Positions 7,170-12,814 of a stretch of DNA of 28,363 bases are shown here, piece after piece (the first letter of the stretch is position 1; each line of letters starts with the position of its first letter). A model generated the notes under the pieces. It was given only the letters and a program-made list of their open reading frames with translations, searched no databases and was not told where the DNA came from. The position numbers were made by a program, and so were the translations under genes. Source of the stretch: a virus; IMG/VR virus record IMGVR_UViG_3300020442_000039, positions 1 to 28,363 of that record; one strand, 5' to 3'.

Positions 7170-7187
7170 GAGGTAAATAAAATTAAT

Positions 7188-7202
7188 GTTCTCATTAGGT
7201 TC
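7188..7202 (+). promoter_or_regulatory. Alphaproteobacterial LexA box (GTTC-N7-GTTC)
   Basis: GTTC TCATTAG GTTC is an exact match to the direct-repeat LexA box known in alphaproteobacteria. It sits between the two divergent candidate promoters, ending 4 bases before the candidate rightward -35. A one-mismatch copy (GTTC-N7-CTTC) lies at 7123-7137 in the leftward leader. By hand estimate the motif or its complement is expected less than once in the whole window by chance, and well under 0.01 times in this 160-bp gap. The phage also encodes a LexA-type winged helix, which strengthens the call. Confidence 0.6.
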
Positions 7203-7206
7203 TCTA

Positions 7207-7234
7207 TATACAAAAGATAAGGCTATGATATATT
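7207..7234 (+). promoter_or_regulatory. Candidate rightward early promoter
   Basis: TATACA (7207-7212), a 16-base spacer and TATATT (7229-7234) give a weak -35 (4/6) and a good -10 (5/6). An alternative -10, TATGAT, lies at 7224-7229 without a good -35. The LexA box is just upstream and a phased direct repeat just downstream, so this promoter could be repressed from both sides. Confidence 0.35.
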
Positions 7235-7237
7235 TGC

Positions 7238-7255
7238 TAGATATCTGATAGATAT
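7238..7255 (+). repeat. Phased direct repeat TAGATAT-N4-TAGATAT, candidate operator
   Basis: Two TAGATAT copies start exactly 11 bases apart (7238 and 7249), about one helical turn, between the candidate -10 and the ribosome binding site of the ribbon-helix-helix gene. Ribbon-helix-helix proteins (Arc, MetJ, CopG) bind adjacent short repeats on one DNA face, so an autoregulatory operator is a reasonable guess. Confidence 0.35.
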
Positions 7256-7268
7256 TTAGGAGGTAACA

Positions 7269-7469
7269 TTGCAAAAGAAACAGGAAAAGGCAGAGGTAGA
7301 AAAGTTAACTGAAGAACTACACTACCAAGCTAACCTGGTGCCGATGTATGTAAAGATTAGTCCAGAGGTAAAGCAGCTAGTAGAGAACCAAGCCAAGATT
7401 GAGAGGCGAACACTTGCATCGATGGTTGAGGTTTTACTTCGCGATGGTTGCGAGGCCAAACGTGCGTAG
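7269..7469 (+). CDS. Ribbon-helix-helix (Arc/CopG-like) DNA-binding protein
   Basis: This 66-residue protein starts at TTG 7269, chosen because a full AGGAGGT (7258-7264) is 4 bases upstream and no ATG is suitably placed. After a charged N-terminus, PMYVKISPEVKQLVE forms the beta strand and first helix and IERRTLASMVEVLL the second helix of a ribbon-helix-helix fold, with the usual 'RT/RS-L-A' helix start. Such proteins dimerise and bind operators through the strand. As the first gene of the rightward early unit, next to a phased repeat, it is probably a transcription regulator that controls itself. It overlaps the next gene by 26 bases. Confidence 0.6.
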   Translation: MQKKQEKAEVEKLTEELHYQANLVPMYVKISPEVKQLVENQAKIERRTLASMVEVLLRDGCEAKRA

Positions 7470-7851
7470 CAAATATGGAAACAAAAGATACACATTGGAC
7501 GGCATCAGTTTTATGAGCAAGGCGGAAGCCGCTTACTATTGGTTTCATATCAAACCAAGAGAAGCCAAAGGTGAGATAACAAACTTGGTATTCCAACCAA
7601 GGATACGATGTGAAGTGGGAGGACAAAAGATATGCGATTACATTGCAGACTTTTCTTACTTCGACAGGCAAGAAGAAGGGCAACATGGACAACATGGATG
7701 CCAAGTTATAATCGAGGTGAAGGGATACAAGACAGACGTTTACAATCTCAAGATAAAGCTAGTCCATGCATTGTACCCAGGAATGAAGATTATTGTCGTG
7801 CCGTCAAAGGATATGAAAAAGGAAATAGCAAACCTGCCAAAGCAGGAATAG
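7444..7851 (+). CDS. DUF1064-type PD-(D/E)XK nuclease
   Basis: The 135-residue protein (ATG 7444; the longer TTG frame from 7399 lies inside the previous gene) has the DUF1064 pattern. RSKYGNKRYTLDGISFMSKAEAAYY includes Glu28, then come CDYIADFSYF with Asp69 and VIIEVKGYKT with Glu91 and Lys93. These are the acidic residues and lysine of a PD-(D/E)XK nuclease core. The family is common in phage replication regions and is thought to act as an endonuclease on branched or replicating DNA, but is poorly characterised. It lies between a regulator and the replication-initiator-like gene, and abuts the latter. Confidence 0.75.
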   Translation: MVARPNVRSKYGNKRYTLDGISFMSKAEAAYYWFHIKPREAKGEITNLVFQPRIRCEVGGQKICDYIADFSYFDRQEEGQHGQHGCQVIIEVKGYKTDVYNLKIKLVHALYPGMKIIVVPSKDMKKEIANLPKQE

Positions 7852-8826
7852 GTGGTAGCATTGAAGAAAACTAAGCTAACACCTGACCCAGTTAGAGATC
7901 CACCAAACAAGTCAGGTGGAAGTTATCAATGCCCTGGGCCTCATATGATTATGCCTGCGAGAGCCTATGGAGATGATAGGTTCAACCAATACCCTATGAC
8001 ATTCAGAGCCTTTGCTATCTGTTGTAGCCATGCAAACTCATGGACGGGTGTATTCTTCCCCAACCAACTCTACATTGCCAAGGTATTACAATGCAGCCAA
8101 CAAGCAGTATCCCAACACATGAGGAAGCTACTTGAGTATGGATACATCGAGAAATTAAGGAATGCAGATATCAGAAGGAACTACGGCAAACGTGGAGCAT
8201 TGTGGAGAGTTATCTATGACCCTACAAAGTCCTTGGATGATTGCATTGCTGGTCAACCTGCACAAGATCGTGACCCTGAGATGGAAGCGGAGATAGCCAA
8301 GCATACCCTCAATGTTGCCAAGAGTGGAGCGAGGAGAAAGAGTATAAAGGCTGTGGATAAAGATAAGGTAAACAAGGTGGGGATTGTACAAGATGTATCT
8401 AGTAAGAGTAATGGTATGGATACAAATAACAAGATGGACGTTGTACTAGATAACAAGACCCAGCTAGTAAATAACTCTATTAATTTAACTAATATAAATA
8501 CTATAGGGGAAATTAAAGAAATAGATTGTAGGAAACTATGCAACGCATATGGCGAGATACTACAAGAGCAATACAACAAACCTTGGAGTTATGACATGAG
8601 ACAGATGAGTATTGCAAAGGAGCTGCTACAATCAGGTTATACAATCCTATCATTTATAGAAGATGCTAGGAGTGTTGTGAAATGGAAGAGGGAGAAGAAC
8701 CAACAACCTCCATATTCCTTACAATACTTCATGTCTAGGAAGGTATCACAACAACAAGCTAAGAGTGGTAAGGATGTAAAGGATATCATCAAGCATATGT
8801 CAAACAAGATGAGGTTACCCAAGTGA
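7852..8826 (+). CDS. Winged-helix replication-initiator-like protein
   Basis: A 324-residue protein starting at GTG 7852 (AGGA 4 bases upstream; TTG 7861 is an alternative). Residues about 50-110 form a winged helix: QLYIAKVLQCSQQAVSQHMR is the helix-turn-helix and LLEYGYIEKL leads into the wing. A long polar, Asn/Lys-rich linker follows (about 160-225), then a helical C-terminal domain (KPWSYDMRQMSIAKELL and onwards). N-terminal HTH, low-complexity linker and C-terminal helical domain resemble lambda O and related phage initiators, which bind the origin and recruit helicase. The linker DNA holds short repeats and an AT-rich tract, as in lambda. Initiator function is inferred. Confidence 0.6.
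   Translation: MVALKKTKLTPDPVRDPPNKSGGSYQCPGPHMIMPARAYGDDRFNQYPMTFRAFAICCSHANSWTGVFFPNQLYIAKVLQCSQQAVSQHMRKLLEYGYIEKLRNADIRRNYGKRGALWRVIYDPTKSLDDCIAGQPAQDRDPEMEAEIAKHTLNVAKSGARRKSIKAVDKDKVNKVGIVQDVSSKSNGMDTNNKMDVVLDNKTQLVNNSINLTNINTIGEIKEIDCRKLCNAYGEILQEQYNKPWSYDMRQMSIAKELLQSGYTILSFIEDARSVVKWKREKNQQPPYSLQYFMSRKVSQQQAKSGKDVKDIIKHMSNKMRLPK
8384..8520. other. Candidate replication origin inside the initiator gene
   Basis: Short direct repeats cluster in the linker-coding part: TTGTAC(A/T)AGAT at 8384-8394 and 8441-8451, ATAACAAGA at 8426-8434 and 8450-8458, CTAGTAA at 8399-8405 and 8464-8470. They are followed at once by a strongly AT-rich stretch (8466-8520). Iterons next to an AT-rich tract inside the initiator gene is the lambda-origin plan. 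The repeats are short and imperfectly spaced, so this is only a candidate. Confidence 0.3.
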
Positions 8827-9038
8827 TACATAACCCAAAGGAACCTTTAGGATTTGTAACACCCAGAAATATCATGTGGGGGTGTACAAAAATGTCTACA
8901 TTTAATGCCATAGAATGTAGGCATAGCAACGATTATGGCAAAAAATCGACCCTCTGGGGGGCTGGCCTGTCGTATACGATAGGGGGGTTTCCTAAAAATA
9001 TTTTGGGGTTTTCAAAAAAAAGAAAGGACACGCTATGA
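8823..9038 (+). CDS. Doubtful 71-residue ORF across the structured gap
   Basis: This frame starts at GTG 8823 inside a GTGA overlap with the upstream gene and ends in an ATGA overlap with the downstream gene, so it fits the operon perfectly. Against it: the protein composition is unlike its neighbours (many Gly, Trp, Cys and Met, no clear secondary structure pattern), there is no ribosome binding site, and the DNA holds a pseudoknot, a palindrome and several G runs. I lean to a non-coding regulatory or origin region, but a coupled small gene cannot be excluded. Confidence 0.25.
   Translation: MIHNPKEPLGFVTPRNIMWGCTKMSTFNAIECRHSNDYGKKSTLWGAGLSYTIGGFPKNILGFSKKRKDTL
8893..8940 (+). ncRNA. Candidate H-type RNA pseudoknot upstream of SSB-like gene
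   Basis: Stem 1 is 10 bp: 8893-8902 (TGTCTACATT) with 8914-8923 (AATGTAGGCA), including one G-U pair. The 11-base loop contains TGCCATA (8906-8912), which pairs perfectly with TATGGCA at 8934-8940, extendable by one G-U pair. Loop 1 is 3 bases, the stems almost abut, and loop 3 is 9-10 bases, all within the range of real H-type pseudoknots. It ends 94 bases before the ATG of the next secure gene. I see no known riboswitch consensus. Confidence 0.5.
8966..8983. repeat. 18-bp near-perfect palindrome with flanking G runs
   Basis: CCTGTCGTATACGATAGG is symmetric except for one mismatched pair; its core TCGTATACGA is a perfect 10-bp palindrome. G6 runs lie at 8956-8961 and 8982-8987, G4 at 9005-9008 and G5 at 8878-8882. 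It could be a protein operator, part of an origin, or a short hairpin in RNA. No U tract follows that would make it a standard terminator. Confidence 0.45.
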
Positions 9039-9286
9039 AAGTAGACAAACTATTTGACGTAGTACAGCCAAAAGAAACGGACAAGCTAGACGAGAGTGGT
9101 AAACCCGTAACTAGATGGCAGAACCTGGGGATTGCTTTTTACAAAGAAGGCAAAATCACTGGGATAAAACTTGAAGCCTTACCTGTTCCTGATAAAAACG
9201 GAGAAGTATGGATAAGGTTATTCGAGAAGAAGGAGAAACCAGGGATGGCTAATCCTGGGGATAGTGGAGGTGATCCGTGGTCATAA
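9035..9286 (+). CDS. Small protein, possibly SSB-like
   Basis: The 83-residue protein has a compact beta-rich core (RWQNLGIAFYKEGKITGI, then VWIRLFEKKEK) and a flexible Gly/Asp tail ending GDSGGDPWS. I recall a family of small plasmid and phage proteins with this core (KxxWxxxGxxxxxxxG... xxLFxxKEK) and an acidic tip such as DDEIPF, which resembles SSB C-terminal tips. Single-strand DNA binding in replication or recombination is therefore a plausible but unproven role. AAGGA is 7 bases before the ATG. A pseudoknot and palindrome lie upstream, and the next gene starts within its last codons. Confidence 0.6.
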   Translation: MKVDKLFDVVQPKETDKLDESGKPVTRWQNLGIAFYKEGKITGIKLEALPVPDKNGEVWIRLFEKKEKPGMANPGDSGGDPWS

Positions 9287-9534
9287 AGATGGTCAAGAAA
9301 CTTTGGCAGGGCAAGTATGTGTCTGTTAGAGATTACGAGGTCAAGCAGGCCATTGTTAAAGGTGGCATGAGAATAGAGCATGGAAAAGATATGATGCAGC
9401 TAAATGTAGACGAGTTAAAACAACTCAAACCTACAGGAGCAACGCTTCAATCTAAATATGGAGGAACGTATAGGTTAGTAGATATAACCTTCAAACCTCT
9501 TACCGAGCATCCAGACCAAGGGAGATTGTGGTAA
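9277..9534 (+). CDS. Small hypothetical protein with GTG start
   Basis: This 85-residue protein starts at GTG 9277. The choice is supported by GGAGGTGAT (9266-9274), an almost complete complement of the 16S rRNA 3' end, with 6 bases between GGAGG and the GTG. The sequence is basic with a beta-rich look (GKYVSVRDYEVKQAIVKGG; KYGGTYRLVDITFKPL). I do not recognise the family. It overlaps the upstream gene by 10 bases and ends in a TAATG junction with the terminase small subunit, so it may be co-translated with packaging genes. Confidence 0.6.
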   Translation: MVIKMVKKLWQGKYVSVRDYEVKQAIVKGGMRIEHGKDMMQLNVDELKQLKPTGATLQSKYGGTYRLVDITFKPLTEHPDQGRLW

Positions 9535-9953
9535 TGGGAAAAAGGGTAGTGCCGCCTGTTGGTAGATTTGGTGGAGTGGGTAATATCCGCAAGAGATTGC
9601 GTGGCTCACAGATAATCTACGACAATCGTGATGGACTAGCTACTGAGATGCTAGGTATCGCGAAGGCAAAGATAACTGATATTTTTGATTGGAACGGCAA
9701 GAAACTTGATTTGAAGGATGCTAAAGATATCCCTGATCATGCCTTGGCCGCCATCAAGAAGATTAAGATTACGCCTACCCAAAGCGGTGAAGATATCATC
9801 GAAGTAGAGCTGCTTGATAAAGTTAGAATAATGCAACTGCTGGCGAAGTCCGCTGGACTATTAGATACCGAGAAGGACGCGGATAAACCAGCGGTTGTTG
9901 ATATACAAATGGTAATGCCAGGAGAGGAGGTAGAGGATGAAGAAAAAAAGTAA
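9534..9953 (+). CDS. Terminase small subunit (probable)
   Basis: The 139-residue protein (ATG 9534 preferred over GTG 9528; AGGGAG is 9 bases upstream) has an N-terminal basic region (GNIRKRLRGS) and a helical middle. It ends in a pattern typical of small terminases: HALAAIKKIKITPTQSG followed by EVELLDKVRIMQLLAKSAGLL and a short acidic tail. Small terminase binds the packaging site and regulates the large-subunit motor. The place, one short ORF before the large subunit, supports the call. A canonical N-terminal helix-turn-helix is not obvious, so the identification is probable rather than certain. Confidence 0.65.
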   Translation: MGKRVVPPVGRFGGVGNIRKRLRGSQIIYDNRDGLATEMLGIAKAKITDIFDWNGKKLDLKDAKDIPDHALAAIKKIKITPTQSGEDIIEVELLDKVRIMQLLAKSAGLLDTEKDADKPAVVDIQMVMPGEEVEDEEKK

Positions 9954-10104
9954 ATATGAATATCTTTTATGGAATGCATATCATACAGTTATAGTTATTT
10001 TATTAGCTGGATTATTGATTGTGGAAGTAGCTGAATATTTTACAAATACAAAATGTGGTCAAATGCTTTGTTGGTCAGGTTTTCAATTTGGAGTTTGTGC
10101 ATAA
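9937..10104 (+). CDS. Small Cys-containing membrane protein between terminase genes
   Basis: A 55-residue ORF starts at ATG 9937 with GGAGG 8-9 bases upstream. It overlaps the terminase small subunit by 17 bases and ends in a TAATG overlap with the large subunit. It has a basic N-terminus (MKKKSKYEY), one hydrophobic segment (about residues 17-32, HTVIVILLAGLLIVEV) and a C-terminal tail with three cysteines (KCGQMLCWSG...VCA). Tight coupling on both sides argues that it is real. The role is unknown. Confidence 0.6.
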   Translation: MKKKSKYEYLLWNAYHTVIVILLAGLLIVEVAEYFTNTKCGQMLCWSGFQFGVCA

Positions 10105-11630
10105 TGGAAGGAAACGCTGTAACTAAATTAGACTTTAGTGGTAGTCCAACTGTCGCAAAGTTTATGAAGTCATCAGGTTTTGTGAGAGGGTTACTAGGCC
10201 CTGTAGGATCTGGAAAATCTTACGCCTGTTGTGCTGAACTGTGGAGGAGAGCAGTCCAACAAAAACCCTCTCCAAGAGATGGTATCAAGTATTCGAGATT
10301 TGCGATAGTCCGAAATACACATCCAATGCTAAGAACGACAACTTTAAAGACTTGGTTGGAACTTATGCCAGAGCATATATGGGGTAACGTAAAATATGCT
10401 CCTCCAATAACTCACCATATAAAATTACCAAGTAAGGGCAATGCAGCTGGAATAGATTGCGAGGTTATATTCTTAGCCTTAGATGACCCAAAGGACGTGC
10501 GTAAATTACTTTCTTTGGAACTTACGGGTGCATGGGTCAATGAATGTAGAGAGCTGCCTAAAGCCGTTATAGACGGCCTTACGCATCGTGTTGGTAGATA
10601 TCCAACAAAAGCAGATGGAGGCCCAACATGGCATGGAGTTATACTTGACACTAACCCATGCGATACAGATCACTGGTATTATCATTTAGCAGAAGGCAAA
10701 GATAGACCTAAAGGTAAATATGCCTGGGAGTTTTTTAAGCAACCCCCTGGTGTGTTAGAAGTAGATAACGATGAGGTTCCAGAGGATATGCCTGAAGCAA
10801 ATGGATTTTTGCAATCCGCAGGCAAATGGTGGCGCACAAATCCCAAAGCAGAAAATTTAAAAAATTTGCCAACAGGATACTACGAGCAGTTACTTGGTGG
10901 TAAGCAACTTGATTGGATTAAATGTTATGCTCAAGGCTCTTACACATATGTTCAAGAAGGAATGCCTATATGGCCTGAATACGATGACACTACTATGGCA
11001 AGAGATCTAGAAGCAGAACCAGGGGTTCCTGTGCAAGTAGGTATTGACTTTGGATTAACACCCGCAGCTATCTTTGCTCAAAGAATGTCTAATGGTGTTT
11101 GGCACGTTCTACATGAACTAGTTACATTCGATATGGGTCTTAATAGATTTGTATCTATGCTCAAAGAAGAAATGGGTATCTTCTTTCCTAAGTATCAATT
11201 TATGGTATGGGGTGACCCTGCAGGTCAACAACGTGATCAGATTTATGAAACAACTGCATTCGATCACATGAGGACTATGGACATCCATGCACGTCCATGT
11301 GCAACAAACGATTTTAAAATTAGACGTGAGGCTCTTGCTATACCCATGCAAAGATTGATTGAAGGTAAGCCAGGGTTTTTAATAAATAAAAAATGTGAAC
11401 GTCTAAGGAAGTCTTTAGCAGGTGGATATCATTTTAGAAGGGTATCGATGGGAGCAGGCCAGGAGAGGTACAGGTCTACACCAAACAAGAATGAACACTC
11501 ACACGTTGGTGATGCGGCGGGATATTGTCTGCTTGGAGGTGGTGAACATAAGGATATGGTAACAAGAAAAGGTGGTGTTGCAAAAATGCAACAAACTGTA
11601 AAAGTGTTGGATTTCGATGTTTTCTCCTGA
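10104..11630 (+). CDS. Terminase large subunit
   Basis: The 508-residue protein (ATG 10104; the open frame extends upstream to 10053 but that part lies in the small ORF) is the DNA-packaging motor. Its ATPase has Walker A GPVGSGKS (residues 32-39) and a Walker B-type LTGAWVNECREL with catalytic Glu147. Its C-terminal RNaseH-fold nuclease has three acidic residues: Asp315 (VGIDFG), Asp371 (WGDPAG) and Asp470 (HVGDAAGY). The length is normal. It acts with the portal encoded downstream to cut and pump genomic DNA. It overlaps the next gene by 14 bases. Confidence 0.93.
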   Translation: MEGNAVTKLDFSGSPTVAKFMKSSGFVRGLLGPVGSGKSYACCAELWRRAVQQKPSPRDGIKYSRFAIVRNTHPMLRTTTLKTWLELMPEHIWGNVKYAPPITHHIKLPSKGNAAGIDCEVIFLALDDPKDVRKLLSLELTGAWVNECRELPKAVIDGLTHRVGRYPTKADGGPTWHGVILDTNPCDTDHWYYHLAEGKDRPKGKYAWEFFKQPPGVLEVDNDEVPEDMPEANGFLQSAGKWWRTNPKAENLKNLPTGYYEQLLGGKQLDWIKCYAQGSYTYVQEGMPIWPEYDDTTMARDLEAEPGVPVQVGIDFGLTPAAIFAQRMSNGVWHVLHELVTFDMGLNRFVSMLKEEMGIFFPKYQFMVWGDPAGQQRDQIYETTAFDHMRTMDIHARPCATNDFKIRREALAIPMQRLIEGKPGFLINKKCERLRKSLAGGYHFRRVSMGAGQERYRSTPNKNEHSHVGDAAGYCLLGGGEHKDMVTRKGGVAKMQQTVKVLDFDVFS

Positions 11631-12105
11631 AGAACTTAACCAAGCAATGAAATTAGATTGGCCAAATCAACGTATTGTAGATTGGCATCCTGCACATTTA
11701 GAACTTATAGAACTCAATCAATTTGATGCAGCTAATAGTAAATTGTTTGATGATTATACTAAGTACCTCTCAAGTTTTGTTACAAAAGGTTACAGTTTCA
11801 CAGCTATGCAAGAAAAGATCTATGCAATGTTTGGTGTATGGAAATTATGGGATGGAGTTTATGAAGCATGGCTAATTCCAAGTAATGATATTAGTCGTAA
11901 AGCATTTAGAATGCACAAGGCATCTAAACTATTTTTTGACTACGCTGCAAACAAACTGGAAATGAAACGATTACAAATCACGGTTTGTTCTCGTAATATC
12001 CCTGCTTACAAGTGGGCGAAAGTATGTTACTTTGAAGATGAGGGTATTTTAAGAAACTATGGCCCTCAAGGAGATGATTATTATATGATGTCGAGGGTGT
12101 TTTAA
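11617..12105 (+). CDS. GNAT-fold-like phage protein (T7 gp13 / internal virion protein A-like)
   Basis: This 162-residue protein has the strand-helix pattern of an acetyltransferase fold: WDGVYEAWLIPSNDI, then SRKAFRMHKASKLFFDYAA, then MKRLQITVCSRNIPAYKWAKV and FEDEGILRNYGPQGDDYYMMSRVF. It lacks a clear acetyl-CoA-binding (Q/R)xxGxG/A loop, so it may not be an enzyme. Proteins of this sort in T7-like phages include gp13 (internal virion protein A), needed for virion assembly. It overlaps the large terminase by 14 bases. Identification is by pattern only. Confidence 0.55.
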   Translation: MFSPEELNQAMKLDWPNQRIVDWHPAHLELIELNQFDAANSKLFDDYTKYLSSFVTKGYSFTAMQEKIYAMFGVWKLWDGVYEAWLIPSNDISRKAFRMHKASKLFFDYAANKLEMKRLQITVCSRNIPAYKWAKVCYFEDEGILRNYGPQGDDYYMMSRVF

Positions 12106-12106
12106 T

Positions 12107-12355
12107 ATGGGCGGTATATTTTCAAGTCCTTCACCTCCACCACCACCTCCTGTTAGCGAAGAGGAAACTCGAAGATCGCAACAGTTAGATGCTGAGGAGA
12201 AGAGGGAAAGAAAGACTATTGCTTCTAGACGTAAGTCAAGACGTGGTAGATCTGCAAGATTGTTGATGTCTGTTGTTAGAGCTGCACCAGAAGTTACTGG
12301 TCAGGCTCAACAAATGGCTACCAAACTAGGCGGTACTAGAAACCCAAGAGGTTAA
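12107..12355 (+). CDS. Small proline-rich protein with MGG N-terminus
   Basis: This 82-residue protein starts MGGIFSSPSPPPPPPP, a Gly-led N-terminus with a proline run. A strongly charged helix follows (EEETRRSQQLDAEEKRERK), then a basic stretch (SRRKSRRGRSAR). Similar MGG-x-Pro-run small proteins are common just before the portal in marine podoviruses; their role is unknown to me. GAGGG lies upstream of the ATG. The start of the next small ORF follows its stop directly. Confidence 0.6.
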   Translation: MGGIFSSPSPPPPPPVSEEETRRSQQLDAEEKRERKTIASRRKSRRGRSARLLMSVVRAAPEVTGQAQQMATKLGGTRNPRG

Positions 12356-12356
12356 G

Positions 12357-12509
12357 ATGTCTGATAAGGTTTGGATTAGAAACCCCAGGCATCGAAAGTA
12401 CAAACCTGGAGAGGAGGCTGATGATGTACGGAAACATGACGAAGAAGAAGCCAATGGCGAAAAAGAAACAGATGGCGAAGAACAGCAATCTGAAGAAAGC
12501 GATGGCTAA
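12357..12509 (+). CDS. Small acidic protein overlapping a basic one
   Basis: A 50-residue ORF begins one base after the previous stop, with AGAGG 6 bases before the ATG. Its N-terminus is basic (WIRNPRHRKYKPG) and the rest is acidic (HDEEEANGEKETDGEEQQSEESDG). From 12421 the same DNA is read in the +1 frame as a Lys-rich protein. Both frames have a good ribosome binding site. No family recognised. Confidence 0.5.
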   Translation: MSDKVWIRNPRHRKYKPGEEADDVRKHDEEEANGEKETDGEEQQSEESDG

Positions 12510-12537
12510 AAAATATGGTAAACCTAAGAAGGCTTAG
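12421..12537 (+). CDS. Very small Lys/Met-rich basic protein
   Basis: A 38-residue ORF with GGAGG 4-5 bases before its ATG; a second ATG follows at once (12424) and is 7-8 bases from GGAGG. It overlaps 89 bases of the acidic ORF in the +1 frame. It repeats an M-A/T-K-K-K/N unit (MTKKKPMAKKKQMAKN...AMAKKYGKPKKA). Short basic proteins of this type recur in marine podovirus structural regions and could bind DNA. Either frame could be the only expressed one. Confidence 0.5.
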   Translation: MMYGNMTKKKPMAKKKQMAKNSNLKKAMAKKYGKPKKA

Positions 12538-12540
12538 TCT

Positions 12541-12813
12541 ATGGTTGCAAAGAGGTTTCAGAACCCCAGCGGCGGTCTTAATGAAGCTGGAAGAAAGCAT
12601 TTTAAAAAGACAGAGGGTGCTAACCTCAAGAGGCCTCAGAAGTCTGGCACTGATAGTCGCCGTGTTAGTTTTGCTGCTCGTTTTGCTGGGATGAAAGGCC
12701 CCATGAAGGATGACAAGGGGCGTCCAACTCGAAAAGCATTGGCCTTAAAAGCATGGGGGTTTGGTTCAGTAGAGGCTGCTCGTAACTTTGCTAATAGGCA
12801 TAAGAAAGCATAA
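12541..12813 (+). CDS. Small basic conserved phage protein (DUF6321-like)
   Basis: This 90-residue basic protein contains FQNPSGGLNEAGRKHF, then GANLKRPQKSGTDSRRVSF, then AARFAGMKGP...DDKGRPTRKALALKAWGF. I recall this block as a small conserved phage family (I believe DUF6321, not confirmed). It may be a minor virion or DNA-associated protein. It lies 3 bases after the Lys-rich ORF and 1 base before the portal ATG. Confidence 0.6.
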   Translation: MVAKRFQNPSGGLNEAGRKHFKKTEGANLKRPQKSGTDSRRVSFAARFAGMKGPMKDDKGRPTRKALALKAWGFGSVEAARNFANRHKKA

Positions 12814-12814
12814 T

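Noticed and set aside
8859-8885. Hairpin ACACCC/GGGTGT just before the pseudoknot
   Set aside because: Six base pairs with a 15-base loop is weak and could occur by chance; not listed as a feature.
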